Shown: one piece after another, positions 1-11,775 of the stretch
Layout: each line of letters begins with the position of its first letter
Numbering within the stretch: the first letter of the stretch is position 1
Assembly: GCF_000247815.1 (NCBI RefSeq)
Contig: NC_021673.1
Span: 49,726,370 to 49,790,369, forward strand
Direction: 5' to 3'
Length of the DNA stretch: 64,000 nucleotides
Source of the DNA: Ficedula albicollis
Lineage: Eukaryota; Chordata; Aves; Passeriformes; Muscicapidae
Translations under genes and position numbers: made by a program
Notes under the pieces: model-generated
Told to the model about the DNA's origin: nothing
The model's input: the letters and a program-made list of their open reading frames with translations, nothing else
Databases searched by the model: none

Positions 1-428
1 AATCTTTTCTTCTCACACACAAGATTCACACATGTTATGCCACTATGCCACCACTAGTGGTGTGTCAGCACTCCCCAATCTTAAATATAATTCTTTAGGT
101 CAACAGGGAGACTCCATAGGTATCCACTAGCCCTCCTTGACATGCCCTTCCCCAGGGCATCAATCAGTAACAATGATATGAGACATGGGGAAGGCATGAC
201 CCAGAAGTAGAGGAAGTCTGTGAATATTTGTGTTCTAAAGCTGCCTGAGCATTTGGCTGTACAACATTTGTCAGCCAGGTTCCTCAGGCCAAAGTAAGCT
301 GGCAGGGTGATCTGGGGTGGGACCTGCGTGTAGCCTTTTGGGGTACCAAGAAGAGGGCATTGCCCTGGAGGCTTTCAAGGCCCAAAAGGACACAGGCTTG
401 TGCAATGTGGTCTAAACTCAGATCTGAC
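1..428. other. Intergenic, nothing recognised
   Basis: No gene, RNA or clear repeat is seen. The last 60 bases resemble sequence just upstream of the 389-bp duplication only. Confidence 0.6.
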
Positions 429-1206
429 TCTTCTTTGATCAGAGACCTCCTGAGATTGCTTCCTGCCTGAGGGACTCTGGGAGTCTGCACACACAGAAGA
501 CACAGGTGGGTAATCTAATTCATGACCAGCTCATGGCTAACATCCTTCATGCATATAGATTCCCAAGTGTCAGTCACTAACAAGCTCTGCAGTTGAGATC
601 TGGAAATGAAGAAAGGTAAATAAATGAAGAGAGGACCAGGTAGGTCATTCTTCCCCTTTACTTGGCACTGATGAAGCCACACCTTGAGTACTGTGTCCAG
701 TTGTGGGCCCCTCAGTTTAGGAAGGACATTGAGATGCTTGAGCGTGTCCAGAGGAGGACAACAAGGCTGGTGAGGGGCTTGGAACACAAGCCCTATGAGG
801 AACAACTGAGGGAGCTGTCTTCTTTGATCAGAGACCTCCTGAGATCTCTTCCTGCCTGAGGGACTCTGGGAGTCTGCACACACAGAAGACACAGGTGGGT
901 AATCTAATTCATGACCAGCTCATGGCTAACATCCTTCATGCATATAGATTCCCAAGTGTCAGTCACTAACAAGCTCTGCAGTTGAGATCTGGAAATAAAG
1001 AAAGGTAAATAAATGAAGAGAGGACCAGGTAGGTCATTCTTCCCATTTACTTGGCACTGGTGAAGCCACACCTTGAGTGCTGTGTCCAGTTGTGGGCCCC
1101 TCAGTTTAGGAAGGACATTGAGATGCTTGAGCGTGTCCAGAGGAGGGCAACAAGGCTGGTGAGGGGCTTGGAACACAAGCTCTATGAGGAACAACTGAGG
1201 GAGCTG
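429..1206. repeat. 389-bp tandem duplication
   Basis: Units 429-817 and 818-1206 are in direct repeat (offset 389), both starting near TCTTTGATCAGAGACCTCCT and ending GAGGGAGCTG. Each contains the beginning of a CR1 fragment. Differences are few, such as GATTGC versus GATCTC near the start and GATGAAGCC versus GGTGAAGCC. Confidence 0.9.
656..817 (+). mobile_element. CR1 LINE fragment in the first duplication unit
   Basis: The + frame from 662 reads [20 protein letters not shown] and continues to REL. It is the duplicate of the CR1 start at 1048 and is cut at the duplication joint, where CTTCTTTGATC replaces the CR1 continuation. It has no 3' UTR. Confidence 0.85.
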
Positions 1207-1579
1207 GGGTTGTTTAGCCTGGGGAAAGAAGACTCAGAGGTGACCTTTTCGCTCTCTGCAACTTCTTGAAAGGTGGTCGTAGTCAGGTGAGGGTTGGTCT
1301 TTTTCTCCAAGCAGCAACTCACAGAACATGAAGACACAGTCTTATGCAGCACCAAGGGAAATATAGGTTGGATATTAGGAAAAAAGTTTTTCACAGAAAG
1401 GGTGATCAAGTACTGGAGTTGTCTGTCTGGGGAAGTGATGGACTCCCCATCCCTGGATGTGCTTAAAAAAGACTGGATGTGGCACTCAGAGCCATGTCGT
1501 AGTTGAGGTTTTAGGGCATGGGTTGGAGTCGATGACCTTAAAGGTCTCTTCCAACCTAGTGATTCTGTGATTCTGTAAT
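1048..1579 (+). mobile_element. CR1 LINE 3' end (5'-truncated)
   Basis: The + frame from 1051 reads [20 protein letters not shown] and on through [20 protein letters not shown], the C-terminal part of the CR1 ORF2 protein. The 3' UTR follows, ending GATTCTGTGATTCTGTAA, the CR1 3' terminal repeat. The frame is broken after [12 protein letters not shown]. It belongs to the second unit of the 389-bp duplication. Confidence 0.9.
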
Positions 1580-2091
1580 ATTCCAACACTACGAATACAG
1601 AAAACAAGATGAAACAATCATGGTTACTTCAAAGTAGATATGGGGTACAGGAAAACTGAATCATGCTGAAGAGCTGTGTAAAATAAGTAGGCCTCTACTT
1701 TCAGTTAGAGAGACTTCATTGCCTTACGCTGAGATTCTGGCAAGCATACTTCCTGAATATCATCTATTGGAAAATTATTTATTCCTCTTTGACACAGCAT
1801 CAGATTATCTTTGGAATTAAGGTTTCTTTATGTTTGGCAAGCAATTTGAATTACTAGGAAATGGAAACATCAGAACACAAGAGTTGAGTAATAAAGTCTA
1901 TGAGTACCTTGTCCAAGTGACAGACCTGTGCAGTATCACAGTTTAATGATGGCTATTTTTAAGCCTAGAAAAGCATTTTAATTCTGTGCAATACTATTGT
2001 TTTATGTCAAATTGCCCAACAGAAGGTTTCTAGATTCCACAACTTCTCCAGGAAGTTTTTTGCACTCATAATGTTGCAGGCAGGAGAATTA

Positions 2092-2611
2092 CTAAAACCA
2101 GTTTTGCTGTTGCTGACCCTGTGGCAATCGAGTTGGCTAAGATGGACCGGGACTTAACCCAAATTCCCTATGCAGAGGGCATAAATTTAAAACCCTGGAA
2201 AGCAAGGGCTTAGACATTAGGTCTGGCTCCTGCCCTGTAGATGCAGAGGCTGTAACCTAAAACCATGGGACTAAGGACATCTAAGGGCATGCCCAGACAT
2301 GTCCTTAGTTCTTGCTTCTGACTGGATCCCTTGCCCTCAGGTATCCTTATGTATTGCTAACCCAACACCTCCCCCTGGTCTTTGAATGCTGCCTCTCGGA
2401 CCACATGATTACAGATGGATTCAAAGGATCTCTCGGGCACACCATTGTACCCATCCCATTTATTATTATAGCCATGCTGTAACCTAGTTAAGCTGGTGAG
2501 GTTGTCGCAAGGGGAAAACTCCCTCTGCAGTTGTGCTATGACCCCACCTGTTACATGGTCAGTTCAGAAGCTAATAAATTCTTTAACCATCTTGACATGA
2601 TAAATTTATCC
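2092..2611. repeat. Unclassified repeat candidate flanked by AGAATTA
   Basis: The block differs from its surroundings and holds an AATAAA at about 2574 followed by a short end, as in an LTR. AGAATTA occurs at 2085-2091 and 2612-2618 as a possible 7-bp target duplication. The ends are not TG...CA, and no inverted repeat is visible. The match is AT-rich and may be chance. Confidence 0.3.
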
Positions 2612-3250
2612 AGAATTATTCCGTCATTGTATTCAGTCTTGCAGTCAGAAAGCAAAACCTAAGAGTGCATGTAAATCGGCACTTGCTTAAATACGCAGTG
2701 TGCCAGTAAAAAGACAAAGCATGTTGCTGCAGCACAGTATATTTGCCACACTCTTTCAGTTTGTTCCAAGACCCTCGTGTTGATGCCTGTTCCAGGCACA
2801 ATGGGTGATCCCCTGTTCTGTAATTAGTTTCATACAATTCACTTGAGTAAATTCACAAGGCATTAATGTTTAATGTGACTAGACTATTTCTCCTAAACAA
2901 AACATATATTAAAAGGTGCAAAAGAATCAGAAAATGCGTTTTCTTCCCAAATTAATCATCATGCAATTAATCATTGCATGTCTTGGCTGTCTCCAGTAAA
3001 GGTCATGGACTATAATATTACAGCACTTTTAAGCCTTTCACACTCCTGTGAATGCATAAAGATTGCATATCCATTTCTGACTGCAATGGTACCTCAATTT
3101 GTTGCATAGGCTGCATTGAAATATTCAGTACAAAGTTCATGTTTTGAGTGAAATTTTCTTTATATTTCAATTGTCTTTCTGTTTTCATTTGACTGGTCTC
3201 AGTTCCTGCTCTCCCACTTTCAAATGCCATTTGCATCCCTCTATTGTGGC

Positions 3251-3493
3251 TCAGAAAAGTGCTGGTTTCTGCTCAGGTGCTCCAAGTTGCCGTGTTAGAT
3301 CATCAGGCGTCACACAAGGGATGGGAAGTCTATTGTATGTGGCATCTGGGACCACAAGGTTGCGGACATGGAAGGATATTTTCTGGGTTGAGTTATTGGC
3401 CAAGAAGACCCAAGAAGACCCTTTCCTGGGTATCCAGTCTATACATGACTTGCTAAACTCCTCAAGTCTAACTAGCTCAGACTCAGCCTTCAC
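3251..3493 (-). pseudogene. Coding-like minus-strand frame, not recognised
   Basis: The minus frame contains KISFHVRNLVVPDATYNRLP and IPCVTPDDLTRQLGAPEQK. It looks protein-like but matches no family I can name. It lies in the same direction as the 7.4-9.0 kb frames. An overlapping plus frame at 3144-3587 is equally open, which weakens the case. Confidence 0.2.
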
Positions 3494-4556
3494 ACATCAT
3501 TGTTGTGCTGGTGGAGAAAGGGTTGAGCATGAAAACCAAAGACAGGGTACAACTGGTGGCATTGTGGGTCTTTGCAAGCCTTGCTGAAGCTTTTTGAATA
3601 TTTGATCTGGGAAAACATCACTAAAAATACGTTATCCTGTGAAAAGCTATGTTTCCTTCACCAGCCCTTAGTCCTTAAACTCACTTTGTTGCCATTCTAT
3701 TGCAAATCAGGCTTCTTCAACCATTTCTCCATCAAAAACCTGTCAGAAGTACTCTTCTTACTGAGGCAAAACACTTTATGTCCACAGTCTCAATTTAATC
3801 AGCCACTTCTGAACTTTACCCCAGGTCTTTTCCAGGGTAAGTCCCAAGCCCCACTCCTGGGCCAGCACTTGGAGACCTCTCAAAATATCTGAATTGCTTC
3901 CTACAGGCAACACGCTGGCTTCATAATATGCTGGAGTGGACACCTCTGTCTCACAGCAAGCCTCTGATGCCTCAGCCTCACAGGGCCATCATTGCAGAGA
4001 GAGCATGGAGCTACTCAAGAAAGAAGGGTAAGTCGTGCACGAAGGGTGCAATTTGGTTCTGCCACAGCTGTGTGTTCAGCTCAGTCAACTTCTCTGATGT
4101 ATACATAACCACAATGGGTGAGCAAACTTCTGGGGCCAATAGCAACATATCTTTCTTAAATCACTTAATTCAGGAAGGCACCTACTGATCCTGGTTGTGT
4201 CTTCTTTGGGTGCACTGGTCAGTTCTGATCTGTAACAAGCCAATGGTAATGGGCTTTTTGCCCTTTTGCGCTTGCCACGTGGTCACTGCCATCACACTAT
4301 GTTTTTTCACTACAGCTGAGTTCATATTTTGAAAACTCTGCTTTTTATTCTTTCAGGAATTTATACACTATCAAATTAATCTCTGGTACCTCTTCTTTAT
4401 GTATAAAAGTCATGTCTATGAATTTCAGAAGTGTAATTGGAAATGGAGTGCATTTTCCCAATGGGTAGATTCCCACTGGAGTTTACTTATATACCCAAAG
4501 TATCTTCAGAGATTGTTAGAGAACTTTACTTTTAAGGTAGAAAACTCATCCAAAAC

Positions 4557-5157
4557 TGGGAGGATTGCAAGCACGGAGAGCTCTCAGGGTCTTGTGCATG
4601 CAGGCTCAGAGATAGAGATGGATACAATGTTATACCTAAGACCTTGAAGAAGGCTTAAAGAATTAGGACAGTGAGGTGAAACAGACATAAAACAAGAATA
4701 TAAGTTTGTAGTTTAAGTAGAAATAAGTTTTAAGCAAACAGAGATATGTATTATGTAAGCAAATCAATATGTTAAGTATAATAGTAAAAGATTTTAAGAT
4801 TTTAAAGTTTAGCAACCAAGCCTGTTATAAAGATAGTTAGAAGCCTAAGATGTATAAATGTAGGTTTGTAAAGTGTTACATGACTGGTTAAAAAAATATG
4901 AATTACAGCAAAGGTGTGGAAAGCAAAGAAATAAATGATTGGTGTAAAAAGTTACTAACAAGTTTTGTAGAAGTATGTGATTGGCTAAAGAACTAACATA
5001 AGGCATTGTAACTAAGAATTAGACAGCTTCTGATATTATGTCATTGAATGTAACACCATAGGTCTCACCCTTCTATGGGCAGACGTCATGAGGCAATAAA
5101 CCATCTTTTAAAAAGTCTCTTGGTTGCCCTGTCTCTCATGATTCTGATCTCCTGACA
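4557..5157 (+). mobile_element. Solo ERV LTR, 601 bp, 6-bp TSD CAAAAC
   Basis: The 3' end has AATAAA at about 5095, then GTCTCTTGGTTGCCCTGTCT and a terminal CCTGACA, as in retroviral LTRs. The proposed 5' end is TGGGAGG. Perfect 6-bp repeats CAAAAC lie at 4551-4556 and 5158-5163. A 6-bp TSD suggests an ERVK-type (class II) element. The middle is A-rich and holds no coding frame. The 5' boundary rests mainly on the TSD. Confidence 0.75.
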
Positions 5158-5813
5158 CAAAACTTGGCAGGACATGTATCTAAATGAAATATTTCAAGAG
5201 AGATAACAGTGTTGCTGTGTATTTGCTGTTTTCACCTGCAAAATGAAGAAAGGTTCAGCCATAAATAGACTTCTAGACTACATGTTCTAGTAGAAATATC
5301 ACCATTTTTTCAAGTAAAACCAGATTCAATGTAAAAATAATACCTTATCATTTATTCGTAGAATCTCATTTATAGTCACTGCTGTGTTTGCTGCTAGTCA
5401 TTCTGATTGCACCCTTGTACTTCTCTGTGTGTTCCTAAGACTATCTCACTTTGTGACAATGAAATCTTGTGTGTAGCACTTTTATTGAGGTTCCTGTCAT
5501 TTTTAGATAGAAGTTGAGTATAGCTAGTCACTCAAAGCCACATTATCTATTTAACAGAAATTTGTTTAAAAAAATTAGCCAATAATTTTGATAGTGCAGC
5601 ACATTACCTTTCCTTTTTCTGTATCCACATATTAGTTTGATAAGAAATATACGAAATAGAAACAGAATTGGTACCATTTTGTCTTCATCCTTTTATGCTG
5701 GTTAAAAACTTTCAAGGGTGATTCAGTGTCTTGAAAGATATAAGTAAGTTGATCCTGTCTCAGGATAAGATTTTATGTACAGTACTTCTGGCCACATAAT
5801 ATAAGCGTAAATG

Positions 5814-5840
5814 CATATGTATATATGTATATATATATAT
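5814..5840. repeat. (TA)n/(GTATAT)n microsatellite
   Basis: A short run of alternating TATATGTATA and then pure TA repeats. Ordinary simple sequence. Confidence 0.8.
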
Positions 5841-7357
5841 CTAGTATAAAAGCATGCAGAATACCAGACTGTAATCCATTCATGGAAACACTATTTTTCC
5901 CCACCTTTTTACACAACAACCTCTTTACCCCTCTGTACACAACAAGAATTTCCACTGAGCTATATTCCAAGTAGTCTGGAACTCATTCTTGTCATGTGCT
6001 GCTGAAGAAGAAATGATCATGTATTTAGTTTGTCTGGGAAGGCAGAGGCTAGTAAGCATAGGGCCTGGAAGAGATGGGATGTTTTGGAATTTCTAGAAAA
6101 GGACTGTGGTTTGATTTGCATAGTTCTGCTGCTGACTTGTGGCATGAAAATCAGACAGCATCTGTTTTATTGCATCACCATTACTGGACATCACGTGAAT
6201 GATAAGACTGACCCACCCTGGAATGACTAATTGAGTGGGATGCTTTAAGACATTTTTGTTTTTTTACAACCTTCAATTACAGAAGCCACATTTTCCAGGG
6301 CAAAAAACAGTAACTTTTAAGCGTATGTGAATGTGTATGTGTGTTGTGCTTTTTGCCTTTCTGATTTTTTTTTGTTTCTAGCAAAAAAGGCTCTCCTGCC
6401 CACTAAAGAATTTGGTCAGAGAGACTCTATTTTTAAACCTGTAGTGAATCAATATGAATCATCTAATTTTAGCCATCATCTTTATAGTTTGAAGCAGAAA
6501 GTAAGACTTACTCCCTAGGCAAGGCAAAAATGTATTTCCTGACTCACGCAGCTTGTCGCCCCATTTGTTTGAGATACACAGCCACGTACTTCTCCCTGTT
6601 TCAGCTCTGCCTATTGGAACTGCAGCTACACCATTTCCCAAGAATATGCTTAGTTGCGTCAGCTAACCTTTAAATATTAAAAATGGAGAGTGGCTTTGCA
6701 AATTTATGCCAAAATGGAAAGGTGTAAGGAAACCGCAGGCTGGAACAAGAGAACTTGACGTTCCTGGTGCTGAGGCCTCTCTGCATCTTTCAGCACTGAG
6801 GCCATGGGTGGTTTCTAGAAATAATATTGTGTTTGTAGCTGTGCACTGCTAGAAAATGGTCTTCAGACATACCTGTTTTAAAACAAAGTCCCAAGCAATA
6901 ACCAACTATCTTTTTTCCCTTTTCCTTCTGAAATGGGCATGCTTAACCCCTCAGTGAGGCCTAGCTCACATCCCTGCAGGAAGCATGTTCTACTGACTTT
7001 GGTAAAGCTTAACTTTAGCATGCAGAAGCAGACTGAATGTGGGACAACACTATTTATTTAAGATATTCAAGTCAGTTTAGATCTCTTCAGTAGTTTTGTA
7101 AGAGTTTGAGAGTAAAAGTTGGTGTTCATTGCAGCTGAGGTCCTCTGTGTAAATTTTCCATGGGGCAGATGGAAAAAACATCCTACTAGACACCATAGGG
7201 CAATAATAACTATGCTTCCAGTCTGGTTGTTTAGGCTAAGTAGAGCAGGCAAATAATTGTTGAGCCAGGTTTTGGACTGCTGAATTTGGAGATTACTGTC
7301 TAACAGGCAGCCTATGGAAAACCCCCAGTCTTCACAGAGATTGAGAGGCCAGACATC

Positions 7358-7921
7358 AGATGTGGCAGGATCCATGATGTCTGACCATATCCATAAATAA
7401 GTCTGGGGCTTTACAGACCACCTTTATATGTGACACATATGGTTTGGGTTTTTGGTTGTTGCTTCTTTGTCTTCAATAAGGTTTGAATCTACTTGAAACT
7501 GGGGAATGGGAAGAGGAATTCCTTTGTTGGCAGCATCTATTCAAGAACATATCTCCACAATAGTTATCCGCCTTTTCTTGGAGCTTCAAGAATTTTCCTG
7601 CATGTTCAGCAAAATAAGGTTTTGGCACTAGTGTGGTGATAAACTCTGTGTAAGCAACCTCATCAGTCTTTCTCTTCCTGAAGATACTGGGGTGACAGAA
7701 TGGACCATTGGGGTCTAGTATTTTACACAGAAAAACATGAAGAAATATCCTTCTTCCACCTCAATTTTATCTAAAATACCTTCTAGCCATACTTGTTGAG
7801 AAGTGCTCTTGAACATGAAAACAGCACCCTCATAGACACCTTTAGGGATGAAACATCCTTTCTGTGATTTCCTAACCTGGTTCATGCACACTTTCCTGAG
7901 AGGTGTAGAGAGGGACAACAT
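7358..7921 (-). pseudogene. Coding-like but broken minus-strand frames, family not recognised
   Basis: The minus strand reads an open frame at 7715-7921 with CFIPKGVYEGAVFMFKSTSQ and VWLEGILDKIEVEEGYFFMF. After a shift there is another frame at 7679-7358 with VPKPYFAEHAGKFLKLQEK and, after one stop, KPYVSHIKVVCKAPDLFMDM. The composition looks protein-like rather than random, but I cannot name a family. It may be a decayed gene, a retrocopy or internal sequence of an old mobile element. Chance cannot be excluded. Confidence 0.3.
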
Positions 7922-8407
7922 ATTTTCTGCAGACCTTTTATGCTACTCAAGTTACTTTAAAGAATTACAAAAGACCTCCTATCCCTCTGAAAACCTCACC
8001 TTTTAAGTATCCTCAGAGGGGAAGTGTGCAGCTAGAGCTCTAGGGATGCCAAAACACAAGCAAACTCTTTCAAGCAAATCCTGGGTAAATAAAAAGCTAG
8101 TGAAATGCCAGAGAGCAGTTGGAAAAGCACAGCTAGGCCCTCCAGGGCTTATATTCCTGTCAGGTATATGCTCTAAAACAGTAGAGAGGGGTTGTGGTTT
8201 GTAGCTTATAGTCAACTGGTGGATTTGAGCTGCCTTGAGGGCCTCCACAGGCTGTCAAAAGAAAAGAAATGGTTGCTGCTGTGGCTGCAGCCCGGGGAAT
8301 CTTTTAGGCCACTGGTCATAGTCTTCACATCCCAAGCTTCAAACTCACAGCAGCAAAGCAACTTCCAGCCCAGTGAGCTGAAGGGAGACAGGTCCTATAA
8401 AAGCATC

Positions 8408-9028
8408 CTAATACGTTATGCGAAAGATCCCAGCCTGCTGTAAAGGTAACAGTCTGTCCACAAAAAACACTGGTTTTAAGGAGTTTTCCTGCTCACTACA
8501 ACAACTCCCTTGGATCCATAAAGACAGGGTTGACAGGGAGTGCAGCAAGTGCAGGACAACCTTCACCATCTCCCACTCTAGCTGCAACATTTCCCAAGGG
8601 ACAACTGAAACAAAAGAGTTTGCATCAAGTTGGGGATCTCTAGAAAAATTATAAATATGTCCCAAGCCTTGCTTGATGTATTGAAAGGATTGACCTCTAG
8701 GCAAGTGGCCAAAGACTACCCCTAAAATATGCTGCAAACAAAGACCATGATGTGTAGCAAAATCTATGCTCTCTCTTCTTCTGTATTTTCCCTAGAAACC
8801 ATTATGCAGCTGAGAGCTTTATAGCTGGAAAGCTATAAAGAATTCAGGAAGCGACATGTAGCCCTTCTTCTTGCTGCCTAATCCTGCAAGATGGTCTGAC
8901 TTCAGAAACTTTGGAGGATTAGTCAAGGTTTCAGGACGACACAAAATACTGTGCCATTCCTTAGCATTCTGCCTTGATGGGCTGAGCAGACAAGCTCCTG
9001 CTTCCAGGGCTTCCTCCAGGATATGCAT
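8408..9028 (-). pseudogene. Further coding-like minus-strand frames, not recognised
   Basis: Open minus frames at 8408-8737 (with FGHLPRGQSFQYIKQGLGHI) and 8819-9028 (with KEWHSILCRPETLTNPPKFL) follow the previous block in the same direction and are separated by stops. They could belong to the same decayed source. No domain is recognised, and no start or splice signals are convincing. Confidence 0.22.
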
Positions 9029-9839
9029 CTGCTACCCTCTCCTTCTGCTTCTGCTGAAGTATCCTGGGATACTGATGCTCTTCAGGTCTCAGCAGGGCTT
9101 GAAGAAGGTGCCCCAGGCTGCACTTTCAGTGACCATTTGGTCCCTATTAAAAGCTCTGACAGCAGTTCCCCATCTCCTCTTAGAGCAGGACAATAGGGAT
9201 TGCATGTTAAGTGCTGCCCACAGACTTATGAGCCACAGCTTTTGGACTTCCTATTCTTCAGGACAGAAAAATAAAAGGGATTTTGGAAAATGGGTATTTG
9301 TACTTTTTCAAAAATCTGACACACATTTGGAGATACTGATGGTGTTTTCATGCTGGCTTTTCAGTTTGTGCTTTACCACAAATTTCCTATGGCTGTAAAG
9401 GCAAATACAAGCATGCAATTAGCATGGTTTTCATCATCCAGTGGCATTAACTGGCTGGTTATGGTGGCTTTTGTACTCCAGTTCCTAGCCACATTCTAAC
9501 ATTCACTCATAAGTTTGGTCCCTGAGTCAGATCCATAGTTCATGTTTTATTGTGGTAATGTTTCCTTTTCCTTTAGCTCTTCTGTACCTTGCCAACCCTA
9601 TGTCTGTTTGCAGTTACTGTATATGTACTCAGAAAAAACCCCTAAAGCAAAACATAGGGTAAGCACAGAGAAAACTCAGTATGGATAATGACTGGTTTGG
9701 AAGAAATATGTGCTTTGATTAAGACTGTTATTAGATCAGCTTTTAAGGTGTTGTGTAGAGTACAAAAAAGCAACCATTTTGCAGGGACATCACAGAGGTT
9801 AAGTGGAGAGTTTGCTAAATATTCACATCCACTGACTGG

Positions 9840-10537
9840 AAAGGGGTCCAGTAGAAAAGGACCTGAGGTTGCTGGTCAAGGACTGAACAGTGTGTTTTCA
9901 GCTGGCCAAGAAGGCCAGCAATATCCTGGCCTGTATAAAAGACAGTGTGACCAGCATGACCAGAGCAGTGATTGTCCCACCGTACTTGGGATTGGTGAGG
10001 CTGTGCCTCAAATCCTGTGTTCAGTTATGGGTCCCTCACTATAGGAAAGACATTGAGGTGCTGAAAGCTGGAACATGTCCAGTATGGGTCCCTCACTATA
10101 GGAAAGACATTGAGATGCTGGAAGCTGGAACATGTCCAAAGAAGGGCAACAATGCTTGGGAAGGGTCTAGAGTGCAAATCGTACCAGGAGAAGAGGAGGC
10201 TCAGGAGAGACCTTATCACTCTACAACTACCTGAAAGGAGGTTGTAGCACAATGAGGATCAGCGTCTTCTCCCAGGTGACCAGTGACAGGACAAAGGGAC
10301 AGTCTCAAGCTGCATCAGGGCAAGTTCAGGTTGGACATCAGAATGAATTTACAGAAAGTGTGGTCAAGCATTGGAACAGGCTACCAAGGGCGATGGTGGA
10401 GTCACTACTCATGGAAGTGTTCAAGAAATGACTGGATATGGCACTGAGTTCTTTCGTTTATTTGAAGTGGTGGTGTTCAGTCAAAGGTTGGGCTCAATCA
10501 TCTTGGAGGTCTTTTCCAACCTTAATGATTCTATGAC
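9840..10537 (+). mobile_element. CR1 LINE 3' end (5'-truncated)
   Basis: It starts near GGTCCAGTAGAAAAGGACCT, runs through CTGGCCAAGAAGGCCAGCAA and the C-terminal ORF2 remnant (CLKSCVQLWVPHYRKDIEVL), and ends CTTTTCCAACCTTAATGATT CTATG. Frames are interrupted. A 57-bp tandem duplication (10024-10137) lies within it. The copy is old. Confidence 0.88.
10024..10137. repeat. 57-bp tandem duplication within CR1
   Basis: Two direct copies at 10024-10080 and 10081-10137 share ATGGGTCCCTCACTATAGGA and AGACATTGAG, with a handful of substitutions. It arose after insertion of the CR1. Confidence 0.9.
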
Positions 10538-11642
10538 TTTTTTTCCTGGCAGAAATGTTCTGGCCATGGAGATAGTAGTGGAGCTCCATAGCTGTGCCTC
10601 TTCTCTGGGAACACTTGATAGCAACACTCAAAGAGGAAAGAAATACCTTCCTTGCAATTCTGAGCACTTACACATAAATCTGTGCTTTACTGCATTCAAA
10701 GGAGATAGAGATTGAATTACTTTTTCTATCATACATTAGATATAATTACCATTTTTGTTTAAGGAGTAATGACTTGAGATTTTTTATGGGGATAATTAAA
10801 TTTTGATCAATGAACAATCTCATGGCAAAAAAAATTAAATCATTCACTAATCCATACACAAATAAAATATTAATTTTCATTTCTTAAATAATATTTAATA
10901 ATTATTAAATTAGTAAAACTTATTGAATGAGCCAATAAAATCAGTGGAACATGATTTAAAACGCCGCTTGAAAACACATGACTAGCTCTTCTGGTTGTAG
11001 GTGTAAAACATGAAAGGAACTTGATATCAGAGCAAGCAAACTTAGTACAGTTGGACCAACCATAATAATAGCCTTGCTGCCTTTTCATTTAGAGTGCAAT
11101 GGAAGCCCAGAACTGCATGAATCTTTACACAAAACTTTAACTGCGTAAATCACAGGCTTTTAAGAGTGCCAGACAGCAGCAAACCCTTTTGTGTAAGGGA
11201 AGTTTTACTCTGATCTAGATGGGGAAGGAAGGTTTAGCAGCTGAAAGCAGAAAGTTATCTTCATCAACAGTTCCTGCTCAGAAACTCTGTGGATCCAAAT
11301 TCTCTATAATATATAAAGACAATACAGCTGAAGAGATGAGTTTTTGTCAATATATCATTATCTGCAAGAGATAATTTTCTACAGTGCCCCAAAATACTAA
11401 GTGAGCTGAGTAACACAACTGGCTCTGTCACACAGCCCACTTTCCTTCCTGAACTGAAATCTGCTCCTTGAGTGTCTGGAAACCAGAATTTTACAGACTA
11501 AAATATGAAGCACTGTCTGGCTTGATCAAAAGAAACATGAATCAGTAGCATAGCATAAAGGTCTTCACATATTCTGGGATAAGACACAAGCAGCCTTATC
11601 CTCCAGACTTTGTACTACAGGATGATTCACACTAAACAGAAT

Positions 11643-11775
11643 AAAAATGGCAGGCAATTTATGACTACTGAGTGATCTTTCCTCCCCATAAAATGGCAGG
11701 CAATTTATGACTACTGAGTGAGTGATCTTTCCTCCCCACGCAATTTATGACTACTGAGTGATCTTTCCTCCCCAT
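11643..11775. repeat. Three-copy tandem repeat (about 47-bp unit)
   Basis: CAATTTATGACTACTGAGTG followed by (AGTG)ATCTTTCCTCCCCA occurs three times. The second copy has an extra AGTG and the third lacks the AAAATGGCAGG lead. Confidence 0.9.

Larger units (their letters stand above)
1591..4550. other. Intergenic, mostly unassigned
   Basis: Apart from the unclassified repeat at about 2.1-2.6 kb and the weak minus-strand frame at 3.3-3.5 kb, I see no gene, RNA or promoter-like block. Confidence 0.55.
5164..9839. other. Intergenic, mostly unassigned
   Basis: Apart from the microsatellite at 5.8 kb and the broken minus-strand frames at 7.4-9.0 kb, there is nothing to annotate. No CpG-rich promoter is present. 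Confidence 0.55.

Noticed and set aside
4551..5163. Alternative 5' end of this LTR at ATACAA|TGTTATACC
   Set aside because: It gives no matching target duplication, whereas CAAAAC matches perfectly at 4551 and 5158.
8871..9398. 175-codon + strand frame
   Set aside because: No recognisable domain and overlapping minus frames look no worse. Probably chance.
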